Below, piece by piece: positions 12,301 through 24,500 of a DNA stretch of 64,000 nucleotides. The notes below the pieces were generated by a model that did not search any database, was not told the origin of the DNA, and saw nothing but the letters and a program-made list of their open reading frames with translations. The stretch is from contig JAGTXK010000134.1 of assembly GCA_019096195.1 (NCBI GenBank), positions 62,001 through 126,000 of the forward strand, in the 5' to 3' direction. This DNA comes from Boletus sp. NGJ (lineage: Eukaryota > Basidiomycota > Agaricomycetes > Boletales > Boletaceae). Each line of letters starts with the position of its first letter. Position 1 is the first letter of the stretch. A program made the translations under genes and the position numbers.

Positions 12301-12912
12301 TGCATACATTGTCAACTCTCTTGCACAACTCAATGCTGACCCTAGCCCTTGTCACTTTGTGGCCAGCAAATGTGTCCTCCACTATTTTGCAGAAACCCTT
12401 AATCATCAGCTTTACTATGGCATTGAGACAGAAATATCTGAGCCTCATGCCTATGCTGATGCAAGTTGGGCAAATGAATCTGGCCATTGTTCTGTGTCAG
12501 GTTATGCCTCAGGCGGTTTTATGCTGGGGGGTTAATCTTGCATGTATCTAAAAAGCAGATGAGAGTGACCCTATCTTCCACTGAGGCAGAGTACATGGCA
12601 GTCACCCACATTATACAGGAGGGCCTCTGGTTAAGATCCCTTTTCACTGAGCTCTCTCTTTCATTTGAGTGCCCATTTAAGATTTTTCTTGACAGCATGG
12701 GCACCATTGCTCTTTCCACAGTGGCGAAATTCCATCAGTGTACAAAGCACATCAACACCAGATACCATTTCATTCATGAACATGTTGATGATGGCATCTT
12801 TTGCTTGGTCTGGCTGTCCACACACAAGAATCTTGCAGGCATTCTTACAAAGCCCTTATCTAGGGCCATTTTCTCCCATCTCTTGATAGCCATTAGCTCA
12901 GTGGCCTCCTGA
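9392..12912 (+). mobile_element. Ty1/copia retrotransposon fossil
   Basis: The recognisable parts in order are the second half of integrase (about 9400-9900), the start of reverse transcriptase (about 10400-10660), more reverse transcriptase (about 11570-12080), and copia-type RNase H (about 12430-12900, with the typical STEAEYMA and ILTKPL motifs). The 5' end, including gag and the first LTR, is missing and is replaced by the minisatellite. A solo LTR of another family (10666-11562) is inserted in the reverse transcriptase region with a CCTTT target duplication. The element is broken, with of the order of ten lesions besides the insertion. A TGTTAG at about 12921 may mark its 3' LTR. Confidence 0.85.
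10666..11562 (+). repeat. Solo LTR (TGTTAC...GTAACA family), nested in copia
   Basis: An 897-bp sequence starting TGTTACAACC and ending CTGTAACA, flanked by the 5-bp direct repeat CCTTT (10661-10665 and 11563-11567). It carries no coding region, so it is a solo LTR left after recombination. It shares its 3' half with the LTR at 39183 and nearly its whole length, inverted, with 13680-14491. Confidence 0.85.
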
Positions 12913-13679
12913 AGAGGGTATGTTAGACTTGTCCTATATTATTCACTCGGCTGTACCACATTCTTGTAGCACCTTTTGCATCTTGCATTTTGCACTGGCT
13001 TATCTCAGCACATTCACTTTGCACTTTATGTAATCTTGTAGCATTAGGACATGCATTGTCTGGTTGGCTTCCTCAGTGCTCTCACACCTTTCATGTTTGC
13101 TAAGGTACATTAATCAACCATAGTCAGAGTTTCTTGTTCTTATATGTATCTAGTTTACTTGTCTAGGTACCAATATAGTGCTCTCACACCTTTTATGTTC
13201 ACTAAGTTTACTCATCTAGCTCATACACATCCACCTATGTTGAATAAACCCCAAGTTGCAAGGTTGGGGCGTGCATTTGGGGTAGCATCATCTGTGCATT
13301 CACAATGCCAAAATTTTTCAGTATATACCTGGATCACTCTGACAAAGATACTATATCTGCTGTCATGCCTCTCACATCATGAAGATTCAAGAGGGTTGGT
13401 GCATCAAACAGATCTAAAGAAATGTGATCAGTATTTTTTTCAAAAAAAGGAGTCAATGTATGTAACACTGTTCATATTTATCTATGTTTGTATGGCAGTA
13501 CAACTAAGTAACACACCACTATCACCTAATTACCTTGAGATTTGAGACAAAGACCACCATCCATTTATTGAAGATATCACAGTCACTACCTGGGTTTGCT
13601 AAAGCATAATCTCTGATATCCAAACCTATGGTCACATCAATAGGATTCATGGAATGACGTGTTATTCTCAGAAACAAAC
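12913..13679. other. Retroelement 3' flank, no gene seen
   Basis: AT-rich sequence after the copia RNase H region, perhaps partly its 3' LTR (a TGTTAG start at about 12921). No reading frame with a recognisable product was found. The last 150 bp (minus strand) resemble decayed coding sequence that continues beyond the next inserted LTR, but the family was not recognised. Confidence 0.4.
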
Positions 13680-14491
13680 TGTTACAGTTGTGGAAGAGGG
13701 TATACCTTTTTCCCTTTCTTCTCCTTTGACAGGTCTCTGAGATGACCTGTCCTTTGACTCTGGACTCTTCTGGAATTTCCCATGAACTCCCACTCAAGCA
13801 TCACCATATCCTGCCATCTTCTAAGGCAATGCCTCCACAGCTGTGCTCTCTTGCACATAGCCTAGTATTTCCAACTTGCCATTTGACTAATATTTTATTC
13901 CCCTTATGGTAATATTCAATCCAAATCTCATATTACCTTATATGATAGAAAACCTGCCCTAAATGGGCAGAGTCTATTAATATGGGCATTGCCCCTCCAT
14001 GTATTCCCTAACCTTAATCTACACAAATCAATCTAAGTGTACATCATCTCTGCCTCCCCACCAGCTTCTATTCTTAGAAGCTAAAGCTGGAAGCCCTGCT
14101 TCTCCTCATGCTGTTAATCATCACAGTCACCAGCTTCTTTGTTTGCTTTGCATCCCATTAGGGACAGGGCAAAACTGTCCTCCTTGGTATTGGCCCAAGA
14201 TTATAAGAGGCATCTACTCTACAGAGGTAGAGTAGGTAGCATAAACCTTGTGGAGCATATATTGCAGACAGTTGCTGCTCTGAGATACATTGGGAGCTGG
14301 GGACATCTTTGTTGCTCATGTATTAGTGTTAGAGGTGGTGATCCTCAACACTTTCAAAGCCTCACTACAGTACCTACCCATTGACCAGACCCTTGCCTAT
14401 CCAGTGGAAGGGAGAGTAGCAGGTCCTAGTGGAACCCAGATTACCTTTGGTTCACTCAGGTCACATGTCCCATTATTACAAGATTGTAACA
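13680..14491 (-). repeat. Solo LTR, inverted copy
   Basis: An 812-bp LTR on the minus strand of the same subfamily as 10666-11562. Read on the minus strand it starts TGTTACAATC and ends CTGTAACA. It is flanked by the 5-bp direct repeat CAAAC (13675-13679 and 14492-14496). It is somewhat shorter than its sister through internal indels. Confidence 0.85.
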
Positions 14492-16525
14492 CAAACCTTA
14501 TATATATGCTGCACTCTACCGTCTTTGTTAACTGATCCATCAGACACCTTCTGCCAGGGCAACCCTCAGACCTTGTGAATTTATCCATACCAATGCAACA
14601 ATGGCTCCCAGATAGGGTCAAGGCCAGTGATGACATGCCAGAATGTTGAGTGACTGTTCATACTTGATAGCATGGCATGGATTAGATTGAGACTTTAGCA
14701 GATGGGGGGACATGGGTGTCTCAGTGTCATTGTTCTTCATTGCGGCATCCACAGGAACTAAATAGAAGTTGGATTACAATTGTGGGGAGCATAGGATTAT
14801 TGAAATGTCAGCAATATCCATGATTGATAGTTTCAACTGTAATCATGCAAGGCTATAACCCAACATCAAGGGTATGAGACTGAGGTTAGCCTTGCTTTGA
14901 TATTGTACATCTTTGATCACTTCAGTAATTTTATCCAGAGCCAATTCTGCAAAGGACACCACCTGTCAAGGACAACATCAAGTAGAGCAAAGCAACAGCA
15001 CTTTGTCTGCCAACTCACACATGTTCTTCTCCAATTATAAATGGATGGCCTTCAGGCTTGAAGTGAGAGGACTGAGTGCTATAAAAGTGGGTAGATACAC
15101 TGTCAACCACAATGTGCTGAATTTTTGGACATGTGAGCCTGTTCAAAATATAGTTTTTATACTCACCTACTTTGGCAAAGAGGCCACCTCCAGCAAGACC
15201 AATGTTAAAGTCCTGCAAGAGCCACACAACATCAACATGGGCCAGTCAAAGTGGACCCAGCTGCACAGGTTTCAATCGTCTTATAAGAATCCAATGGTCT
15301 TCTTCCTTCCACATGAGTTTCAGTCTCCCATTGCACTCTGCCACAACCTCCCTGACCATTGAACCATTTGTCTGCTTTTCTCCCTTGTCCTTTGGCACCA
15401 GCAGCTGAGAGCAAGGGCAAGAGAAGTGCCCACACAATGCCAATGCATGCATGGTATGGTCACCCTTGGAAGCAACAGCACATGAGGATGAGGGGGAGGG
15501 GAGGACAGGAGGACAAGGATGGCAGTGACAGCAACAGTAACAGCAACATGTGCAACAACATGTGCCTGCACATCCATGGGCATGGGGCAAGGGTAGGGGT
15601 GAGTGTGATGGTGAGACTTGGAGGGTGAGCACTGAGCTCAAGGACAGCACATTGGTGACATTGGACAGTGAGAGGGTGGTGAGGGCAGCAGTGAGAGGGT
15701 GAGACACTGTGGGCAGGGGCAGCAGGTGTGTATTTGTAAATAGAAGTAGATACATCAAATGGAATAATGATGATGAAAAAAGTGTCCAAGACTCCAAGAG
15801 GCTCAAACAGACTCATCACACATGTAGAGGGTGCAGTGAGGCACTGCAGGCAAGGGTGGTAGGCATGTTTTTTGTAAGTAGAAGTAGATATATTAAGTAG
15901 AATGAGAATGAGACAAAAAAAAAACTCCAAGACTCCAAGAGGCTCTAACAGACATTGTGCATGCAGAGGGCATAGTCCATAATGATCCCAGACAATGCAC
16001 ATTGAATGTCATGCACAAGTCCCTACTACTGGAAAAGGATTACAGGGCTAGCAATTTGAGAGGGATGGTCTCACAGACCAATTTTTGTTGTAGGGGAAAA
16101 TGGGTCTGTAAGACCATGGGAACCAAAAAAAAGTGGTGCCAAGGGTGGGGTGTTTTGCAAGCAGGCTCTCCGTATGCTACGGGTGAATGTGACCACATGG
16201 GCTCGGGGCAGAACGATTGAACGATTCTTGAAGGTCAACGCACAATTCCATGATTGTAGTCAGGGAAGAATCAGGAAGATGTCAGCTTCTGGTTGAAGTT
16301 TTGGCAAGATTTGAGTTTGAATACATCCGTTTTCCGGTGTGGAGTCCCGGCCTCGCGACTACTAAGTCACCACTTCACTAGAAAGTTACTAGGACAGTGT
16401 CGCACCCAACCTTTCCTTTGAACCGAGGGAAGGCTCGACGTCAATTTTGACTTTTGAGGACGACGAGCGTCTATTGCAGCTCGCGCGGGCAGTCAAATTA
16501 CAGACAGAAACTGCCAAAGGGTTAC
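14492..16525. other. Unassigned repeat-like DNA upstream of NEO1
   Basis: No gene could be supported. Bases 15480-15640 are a low-complexity stretch of CAG/CAA/GGG-like triplets. A 138-bp tandem duplication covers roughly 15736-15960. GC content rises visibly from about 16300, where host-like sequence begins; the last few hundred bases before 16526 should hold the NEO1 promoter and 5' UTR, but no clear TATA box was found. Confidence 0.5.
15736..15960. repeat. Tandem duplication, 138-bp period
   Basis: The stretch from 15736 (AGAAGTAGATACAT) recurs from 15874 (AGAAGTAGATATAT), each copy followed by an A-rich run and the shared string CTCCAAGAGGCTC. There are two diverged copies. Confidence 0.65.
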
Positions 16526-19500
16526 ATGTCCAACTCTGACATACCGCTCCACACCATCTCACCCAGCTCACGATCACGCGCAGCGTACACTCCTCTCGTT
16601 GACCGGCACAATTCCATTTCGCAACGAGACGACCGAACACCCGAGAGGACAAACATGCACACTGGTGCACTCAGAAGTGGTGCTGCGGCACGAACAACGA
16701 CACGTGGGTTCGGGAGTGGACGTTTGAAGGGTAAGGGGAAGCAACGGGAGCAGTATGCAGACGAGTCAGACGAGGAAGCTACGTTGTTGGGACACGCGGA
16801 GAGGAGCGCAGACGGAGATCCTGACGGCGAGGACGACGGTGATATTGGTGGTGAGGGACAGAGCTCGACTAGGCTGAGGCGTTTGGAGGGATCGCAAATA
16901 TCTAAGGTGCGTTAATTCGTTTTGTGGGATAGGTACAACAATCGTAGACGTTCGTATTCATACCTTAACTCTTACAGCGCTCATCAACACTAAGCAGAGG
17001 TAGACAGGACGAATCCCGTACCATCCCGTTCAGACCTCCAGGTGGGCACGGCTTTCCTCTGTTCGCTGGTCATTGAACGTCATACATGATGTGCTGTCGC
17101 TCTGTTCTCGGCAGAGAAACTCCAATCTTGTTTTCCTCCTAACATCGTTCGCAACCAAAAGTACAACATATTCACCTTCTTCCCGGTTGTTCTATACGAA
17201 CAATTCAAATTCTTCTTCAATCTATATTTTCTGCTCGTCGCACTTTCGCAGTTCATTCCTGCGCTCAAGATTGGTACGCGCATCAGAATATCCTTTGCTT
17301 TTCCTCGTATCTGACGTGTTGTTATATTGTTTAGGTTTCATAATCACGTATGTTGCACCACTCGCCTTTGTCCTATGCGTCACCATGGGAAAGGAAGCAT
17401 ACGATGACTACAAACGCAATCTCCGAGACCGCGAAGCCAACTCTCAGAAATACCTAATATTGGTTCCCCCTCCCTCTCACAAACGCACGAGTGTCCACTC
17501 ATCTGAGTCTGCGACCCTATTCGATGTTGCTGATCCCGAACTGCAGGAACAATCGCACTCTCAGCCAGATCCAGGTCCACACACACGTTCCGTACCGTCT
17601 TCGTCTCTGAGAGTTGGCGATCTCGTACTCCTTGAGAAGAACGATCGCGTACCCGCCGACATGATTTTACTCCGAACATCTGATCCGTCTGGAACTTGCT
17701 TCATACGTACGGATCAGCTCGATGGTGAGACAGACTGGAAGGCCCGCGTCGCCATCACTGTGACGCAAGGCTTAAAAGGGGGTGAAAGAGAGGTTATGAT
17801 GCTTGATGGAGAGATCTACGCCGATGCACCAATCAAGGACATTCATAATTTCGTCGGCACCATCACTGCGCGCTCGGCGTCTAAATCAGGGCATACACAT
17901 GAGAACTCTTCCCCAGCTGTGGAGTCCCTTGCAGCGGAGAACATGCTTTGGGCGAATACTGTGTTGGCCGCAGGGTCTGCTGTCGGGTTCGTGGTGTACA
18001 CGGGAAGCGAGACGAGGGCAGTTATGAATACGAGCCATCCCGGGACAAAGGTTGGGCTGCTGGATCTGGAGATTAACAGACTCGCTAAGGTGTGTTCCGT
18101 TTCAACGTACCACACAAAATTCTTCCAATTCAAGGTCTACCTCCCACTTGCTGATGTACTACCGTTGAGAACTGACGCTGACATTGCACCATTCTCCCCC
18201 TTTTCTTAGATCCTTTGTGCGGTCACGTTTGCGCTCTCCGTGGTTCTTGTAGCGTTGAATGGGTTCCGCGGGCTTTGGTATATCTATGTCTTTAGGTTCT
18301 TGATTCTCTTCTCGTCCATCATTCCCATCAGGTGTGTTTCTCATCTTCATGCCGTTTCCCCTACCTTTCTTCTGTATCATGTCTACCTCCTGTTTTCTCC
18401 CCTTGATCCTGACCATCTGTGGATCAATGTTTATCGCTAATATTTTGCTAAGTCTCCGCGTTAACCTCGACATGGGAAAAACGGTATACGCGCAGCAAAT
18501 TATGTCGGACAGCGATATTCCAGGTACAATCGTCCGTACAAGTACACTTCCAGAAGAACTTGGAAGAATCGAATACCTGCTGAGTGATAAGACTGGAACA
18601 CTCACGCAAAATGGTTCGTGTCCTTGTCGTTACGTATCTGAGAGTAAAATTGACAGAAATTACACTAGAAATGGAGATGAAGAAACTACACATGGGTACG
18701 ATATCTTATGGGTATGACTCGATGGATGAAGTTGCACATCAGCTTGCGATGGCGTTTGGAGTTGAGCACGGTATGCTTGTTTTCCTTGTCTTTGAAAGGA
18801 CCGATTCTGAGATGTATAAATTCGCAAGGTACCAGATCTGGGTCAATTGCAACGGGTGTACAACTTGCTACTCGTGGTCGCAGAGACATGTCTTCTAGAT
18901 TGCGAGATGTCGTCCTCAGTCTCGCACTGTGCCATAATGTATATATTTTTCTTTCCTTGCTCCCGCGCTTGTTGATCCATCTACTTCCCAGGTAACTCCT
19001 GTAACGAACGACGACGGTACCATAACATACCAAGCATCCTCCCCTGACGAAGTTGCCATTGTCAAATGGACAGAGTCTGTCGGTTTGACACTCACCGCAC
19101 GGGACCGTACCTCGATAACGCTACAAACACCTACTGGCTCCTCGCTGGATTACGACATTCTCGAGCTCTTTCCCTTCACCTCTGAGTCAAAACGTATGAG
19201 TATCGTCGTACGTGAGGCCCACACTGGCGACATTCTGTTCTTGCAAAAAGGCGCGGATGTGGTTATGGCAAGGATCGTACAGAAGAATGATTGGCTCGAA
19301 GAGGAGACTGGGAATATGGCGAGAGAAGGGCTGAGGACGCTGGTCGTTGGCAGGAAGAGGTTGACAGCACAACACTACGCAGCGTTCAAACAACAACACC
19401 ACGAAGCGAGCGTGAAGACCGAGGGAAGGAATGAAGCGATGGCGGCTGTCGTCTCGGAATACTTGGAGAGAGATCTGGAACTGTTGGGTCTGACGGGCGT

Positions 19501-21164
19501 CGAGGATAAGCTTCAGGATGACGTCAAGTCATCGTTAGAGTTGTTGAGGAACGCCGGAATCAAGATTTGGATGTTGACGGGCGATAAAATTGAGACGGCG
19601 AGGTGTATTGCTATCTCGACTAAACTCGTCGCGAGGAATCAATACATTCATGAAGTTGCGAAACGTGAGTCCGATTTTGTTTCTCTCTCAAATTCATTGG
19701 CGCTGAGCAGCATGTCAGTGAAAACATCGGATCAGGTTCGTGACGAGCTCGAGTTCCTGCAATCAAAGCTCGATTGCTGTCTCGTCATCGATGGTGAATC
19801 CTTACAAGTACGTTGGGTCCTCTTCTGCGCATTTGACTAACCTGACATTTACCTTGATAGCTTTGTCTAAACTTGTACAAGAATGAATTCATCGAAATAA
19901 CCACGAAGCTATCCGCTGTCGTCGCCTGCCGTTGTTCCCCTACGCAGAAAGCAGACGTGGCACGCCTCATTCGTCACTATACCAAGAAACGGGTGTGTTG
20001 TATTGGCGATGGTGGGAACGACGTGAGCATGATACAGGCTGCAGACGTCGGTGAGTCAAGCGCCTCTACTTCACCTCCTCGAAACTCATGCATACTTCTC
20101 TAGGCGTCGGAATTGTTGGCAAAGAAGGAAAACAGGCCTCCCTCGCCGCTGACTTCTCCGTCACTCAATTCAGCTACCTAACCAAACTCCTCATGTGGCA
20201 CGGCCGCAACTCTTACCGTCGTTCTGCCAAACTCGCCCAATTCGTCATCCACCGCGGTCTCATCATCTCGGTGATGCAAGCCGTGTTCTCGGCGATATTC
20301 TACTTTGCGCCGATCGCATTATATCAAGGATGGCTCATGATTGGCTATGCGACAATCTATACGATGGCGCCAGTATTTTCGTTGGTGTTGGACACGGACG
20401 TAAACGAAGATTTGGCACTTATATACCCCGAGCTGTACAAGGAGCTCACAAAGGTACGCTCTGCGTGCGTTTTGCGATGAGAAGAATCCTCACTCTCGGT
20501 AACTCTTCAGGGCCGAGCGCTCTCCTACAAGACGTTCTTCCAATGGTTAATGATCAGTGTATACCAAGGTCCGTCTACTTCTTTTTTAAAGAAACCGCCC
20601 TGCTCACACCCTTTTTTTTTCTTGGTCGTTGCGAACGCAGGCGCGGCTATTATGCTAATGTCCCTCGTGCTCTTCGAGACCGAATTCTTGAATATTGTCT
20701 CCATCTCTTTCACCTCGCTCGTCTTGAACGAACTGATCATGGTCGCCTTGGAAATCACGACTTGGTAAGCCCGTCTTCTTTCTCCCATCCACCACTCACC
20801 CCCTGTCACACGCATCGTTGTTAACGCCGTGCCCCCCCCCCCCCCCTTTTTTTTTCCCCGTACCACGTACCCACGCACGCATATAGGCACACGTACATGG
20901 TCATCTCTGAGGTGGTTACGCTCTTCTTTTATGTGATCAGCATCGCTTTCTTGCCAGAATACTTTGGTGCGTCGTTTTTGCTAGGGTTTTCGATTATCTG
21001 CTCCCCTGACAATGAGACCATCCCATACAGATCTCGAATTCGTAGTATCCACTCGTTTTGCGTGGAAAGTGGCCGTCATCGTGGCGATCAGCGCACTGCC
21101 CCTGTATGTCATCAAGTTGATACGCAGTCGGATCGCGCCCGCCGCGTCGAGCAAGTTGCTCTAG
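16526..21164 (+). CDS. NEO1: Neo1-type P4-ATPase (phospholipid flippase), 15 exons
   Basis: A P-type ATPase of the P4 class that moves phospholipids to the cytosolic leaflet of Golgi/endosomal membranes. Exons: 16526-16906, 16978-17041, 17115-17273, 17335-18089, 18210-18331, 18453-18613, 18669-18770, 18829-18938, 18992-19807, 19861-20050, 20104-20453, 20511-20568, 20641-20764, 20887-20966, 21031-21164. The phases sum to 1202 codons including TAG. The protein has a disordered N-terminus (1-127), [13 protein letters not shown]1-M2 (about 182-219), DGET (331-334) in the actuator domain, PIS in M4 (about 492-494), the phosphorylated Asp539 in [27 protein letters not shown] (939-944) and six C-terminal membrane helices. 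The C-terminus and the LDGETDWK motif match the Neo1/ATP9 branch, and 1201 aa is close to yeast Neo1 (about 1150). All key residues are present. The start is the first ATG in frame. Confidence 0.93.
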
Positions 21165-21537
21165 AAGCGTCTTCCATTGATTTTTACGTCCTTGAAATAA
21201 AATAGCCCTCCATCTTTTCATTCTTTACCTTCCCTCCCTTCTTTTTACTTGCTTTTCATGGAGACAACTGTAACTTGGTTAGAACTTGATGCACACAGCA
21301 ATACCGAACTTTTTCAAATCTTTATAATGTATTTCTACTTTGTTTGACTGGGAGCGCACCATTGACTAGACGGATATTGCAAATGAAGCACTATGAGAAA
21401 AAAAAGGCGAAGAGGGAGGGGTACAAAAGGTAACGTCTCGAGAGTCAACAAGGCGCGGAGACAACGCATCGAGAGAAGGAAAAAAAGAAAGAAAGAAGCC
21501 ACTTATGACGTGTTACTACACTTGATTAGGTCGAGAG
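21165..21537. other. Convergent 3' ends of NEO1 and NST1
   Basis: 373 bp between two stop codons on opposite strands. It includes AAATAAAAT at 21195-21203, just after the NEO1 stop, as a possible poly(A) signal. The two transcripts probably overlap at their 3' ends. Confidence 0.5.
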
Positions 21538-24500
21538 TTAGTTGCCAGCGTAAGGTGGTGGAGAGGGATTGATCGGATTAATGAACGCGTTCGGGTAAAA
21601 GCCTGCGGGAGATTGCCAAGACGGTTCTGGACTGATGTTCCCCCACAGCGGGCCACCGATCGGGGGTGGCCGTGGTGAGCCGAAGCCGGGTGGAGGTGCG
21701 GGAGGACCCCAGGGCGGTCGTGCTTCGACGACGGCGCGCGGGCCGGCAGTCGTGCCCCAGGACTGACCGACAGCACCTGGCACCGTACGCCTGCCCGGTG
21801 GCGGGACAACTTCATCATCATCTGCTGCGAGGGCAGATGATCCCAGCACGCCCTTTGGACTGGGAGACCGACGAACGGGCGAACCGGACCTAGACCCCGA
21901 TGTTTCACCAGTAGTGGGTCGCGCGATGGGTGCTATCGGTGCTGGCGGCGCAATCGGAGCGATGGAGACTGGCCTTGCAACAGGACCAGGACCGGGCTCC
22001 GGCAAGGACGCCTTTCTAGAAGGAACAGCAGCAAGGAGTGTTGGGGAGGCGATGGGATTCTGAACCGTTTTCGGCGGGGGCCCAATGGGCGCGGGTTGGG
22101 GAAGCCCACGGCTGAAAGGCCCGTCGAAGGGTGAGGGTGATCCAAAGCCTCTGGGGAGAGCAGAGGGGGCAAGCGGAGGTGGCCCTTGTGAAATTGAAGG
22201 CCCAGGTCCAAAGACTCCGAACGGCGGAGGCGGCGCATAAGGAGGGAGCGTAGTCGGTGATGGGACCAATCCCGGAGCTGGAGGGTACAGGGGGGCTACC
22301 GGCGGTGGGAAGGTATTCGGAACAGACGGGGCAACAGGGGTGGCGGGCTGAGATGCAGTAGCGGAGAGGCGTTGAGAAGTCGTACGACTTGGAGTAGCAG
22401 CTGGGGCAGGCGCAGTCGCGGCCTTGTTTAGTATCTTCTTCGTAGAGCCATTAGTGCTCTGCGAACGCTGAGTAAGACCTGAAGCACGAGGAGAGGTGGG
22501 TTGACGAGCATTCTTGGCTGCGGCGCGTTGTTGTTGTGCAAGACGCTCCTTCTCAGCTTTTTCCTCCCGTTCCTTGGCCAACTTCTTCTCTCGCTCTTCC
22601 TTCTCCTGTTGCTCTTTCTTGGCAGCTTCGCGTGCTGCTTTGTCAGCAGCAGCCTTAGCCTCCCGTTCTTCCCTAGCCTTGCGCTCCTTCTCCTCTCTGT
22701 CGCGCCTTTCTTGCTTCACCTTTTCTTCCTTTTCTTTGCGCTTGCGTTCCCGCTCAGCTTCGCGCTCTCTCTCCTCTGCAAGGCGCTTGCGACGTTCTTC
22801 CTCCTTGCGTTGCTTCTCCTCCTCAGCAGCCTTGCGAGCAGCTTCGCGCTTAGCTTTCTCTTCATCCTTTTTCTTGCGCATCTCCTCCTCGTGTGCCACT
22901 TGCTTGGCCTTCATAGCTGACTCCTCAGCCGCCTTCTCCGCAGCCTTTGCTGCTCGCTCTTCCTCCTTTGCCTGTTTCTGCTGCCTGAAACCACACATGA
23001 GTAACACGCGTGAAACAAAGTGAAGCACACCGTACTTTTTCTTGTCCTTCTTCTTCTGGTTCTGCGTCTGCTTCTTAACCTCCCGCTCCTTCGTGAGCTT
23101 GTCTTCGTCCTCCAGCTCACGAAGTAGCTGTTGTTGACGTTCCTGAGCGACCTTTTCGCGATACGCTTGAAGGACGCGTTGCTCGAACATGCGGGCTGCG
23201 AAGATGGAAAACATCCGCTTGCCCTCCTCCATCTTCTGCTCCTCGGTCATGACCTTCATGTCACAAAGATCGCTGAGCACAAGGAGCGAAAGCCACCATT
23301 TGAATCTTACCTCCTCGTCATCATCGTCATCCTCTTCGTCCTCCTCTTCGTCTTCGTCCTCATCGCCCTCCTCATCCTCCTCGGCATCACTGTCATCCTC
23401 CACATCTGCCGCAGCTTCCTCCTCACGCTGCATCCGACGCTCGGCAAGTTGCTCCATCATCTCCAAAAACTTCTGTCCATCATTTTTCAACAGATCGTCC
23501 GCGACGGTCAAGATATTGTTGGGACCTGTGAAAGAGATGAGAAAAGGTTATAGCGCAGATAGGGGGCGACGTGCCTGTTACAGTGAGGCTACTGCCCAAA
23601 TTAAATAACCCGTCTCGACCGATCGCCTTTGTACCGTTCACCGACCTACGCCCGCGTGAACCGACGTTCCTTCGATCTCGAGGTTTCGCATCCTCTTCTT
23701 CATCTTCTGCGCCATCCTCCTCTTCGTCTTCCTCGTCGTCTTCCTCGTCCTCCTCATCATACTCATCCTCTTCCTCATATTCATCCTCGTCTCCTTCATC
23801 ATCATCATCATCAAACTCACTCTCGTGTTTGGGAGGTTTTCGGCCGTTGGTGAGAGCGGGTGTTCTGTTTGACCGTGGAGGATGATGTGTGGATTTAGTA
23901 TGAGGATGTCCAATGACAGCACCGTTCTTATCGAGTTCGACGCTGCCAGGAAAGGGTCCAGGCCCAGGTGGAGGTGGTATGGTGCCGCCAGAATTTACGT
24001 AGCGCTGCTGATAGTTCGCGTACTGTTCTAGCTCCTCGTAATAAGCATCGTACAGTACCTCAAGCTCTTCTTCGATTGCATGTCTAAGAGTCCATTGATC
24101 AAACGACCACGAGGATGGCAGAGACGCAGTCGGTGTTTTTTTTTTTCCAATCCGATCGACGAATGCAGGGCAAGGAGCATAAGGCCAAAAGTCATTAAAC
24201 GTCAGCCATTCGTTCTTTCCAGCCATCATGACGCGTGAAAAAAAGGTACCAACCGCTTCCGCCCACAGACAGCACAGCTACAGCTGTGCTTCTGTTGTTC
24301 CTTCATCTTCTTCAAGACAGTGTCCTTCTCGATCTTGACCAAATTGCGACGCTCGTCCTCCCCTAGGCCAAGCCAAAACTCTTTGATCCGCTCACGTTCC
24401 TCCGTCGTGCTCGTGCTCCAGATCTTGCTGTTATTTTGCGAGCCCTTGTTGGAGCCGGAGTCGACCGGTGGACGAGGTTTGTGAGGGACAGATGCGTTCG

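Noticed and set aside
15246-16002. Minus-strand frames of 150-186 codons upstream of NEO1
   Set aside because: Driven by low-complexity and tandemly duplicated DNA; no domain or splice structure.
20830-20858. C and T homopolymer run as a possible sequencing break in NEO1
   Set aside because: It lies inside intron 13 (20765-20886) and does not affect the reading frame.
22501-23608. Plus-strand open frames opposite NST1 (leucine- or serine-rich)
   Set aside because: Mirror images of the E/K-rich and D/E-rich coding sequence on the minus strand; NST1 has the conserved motifs and splice sites.
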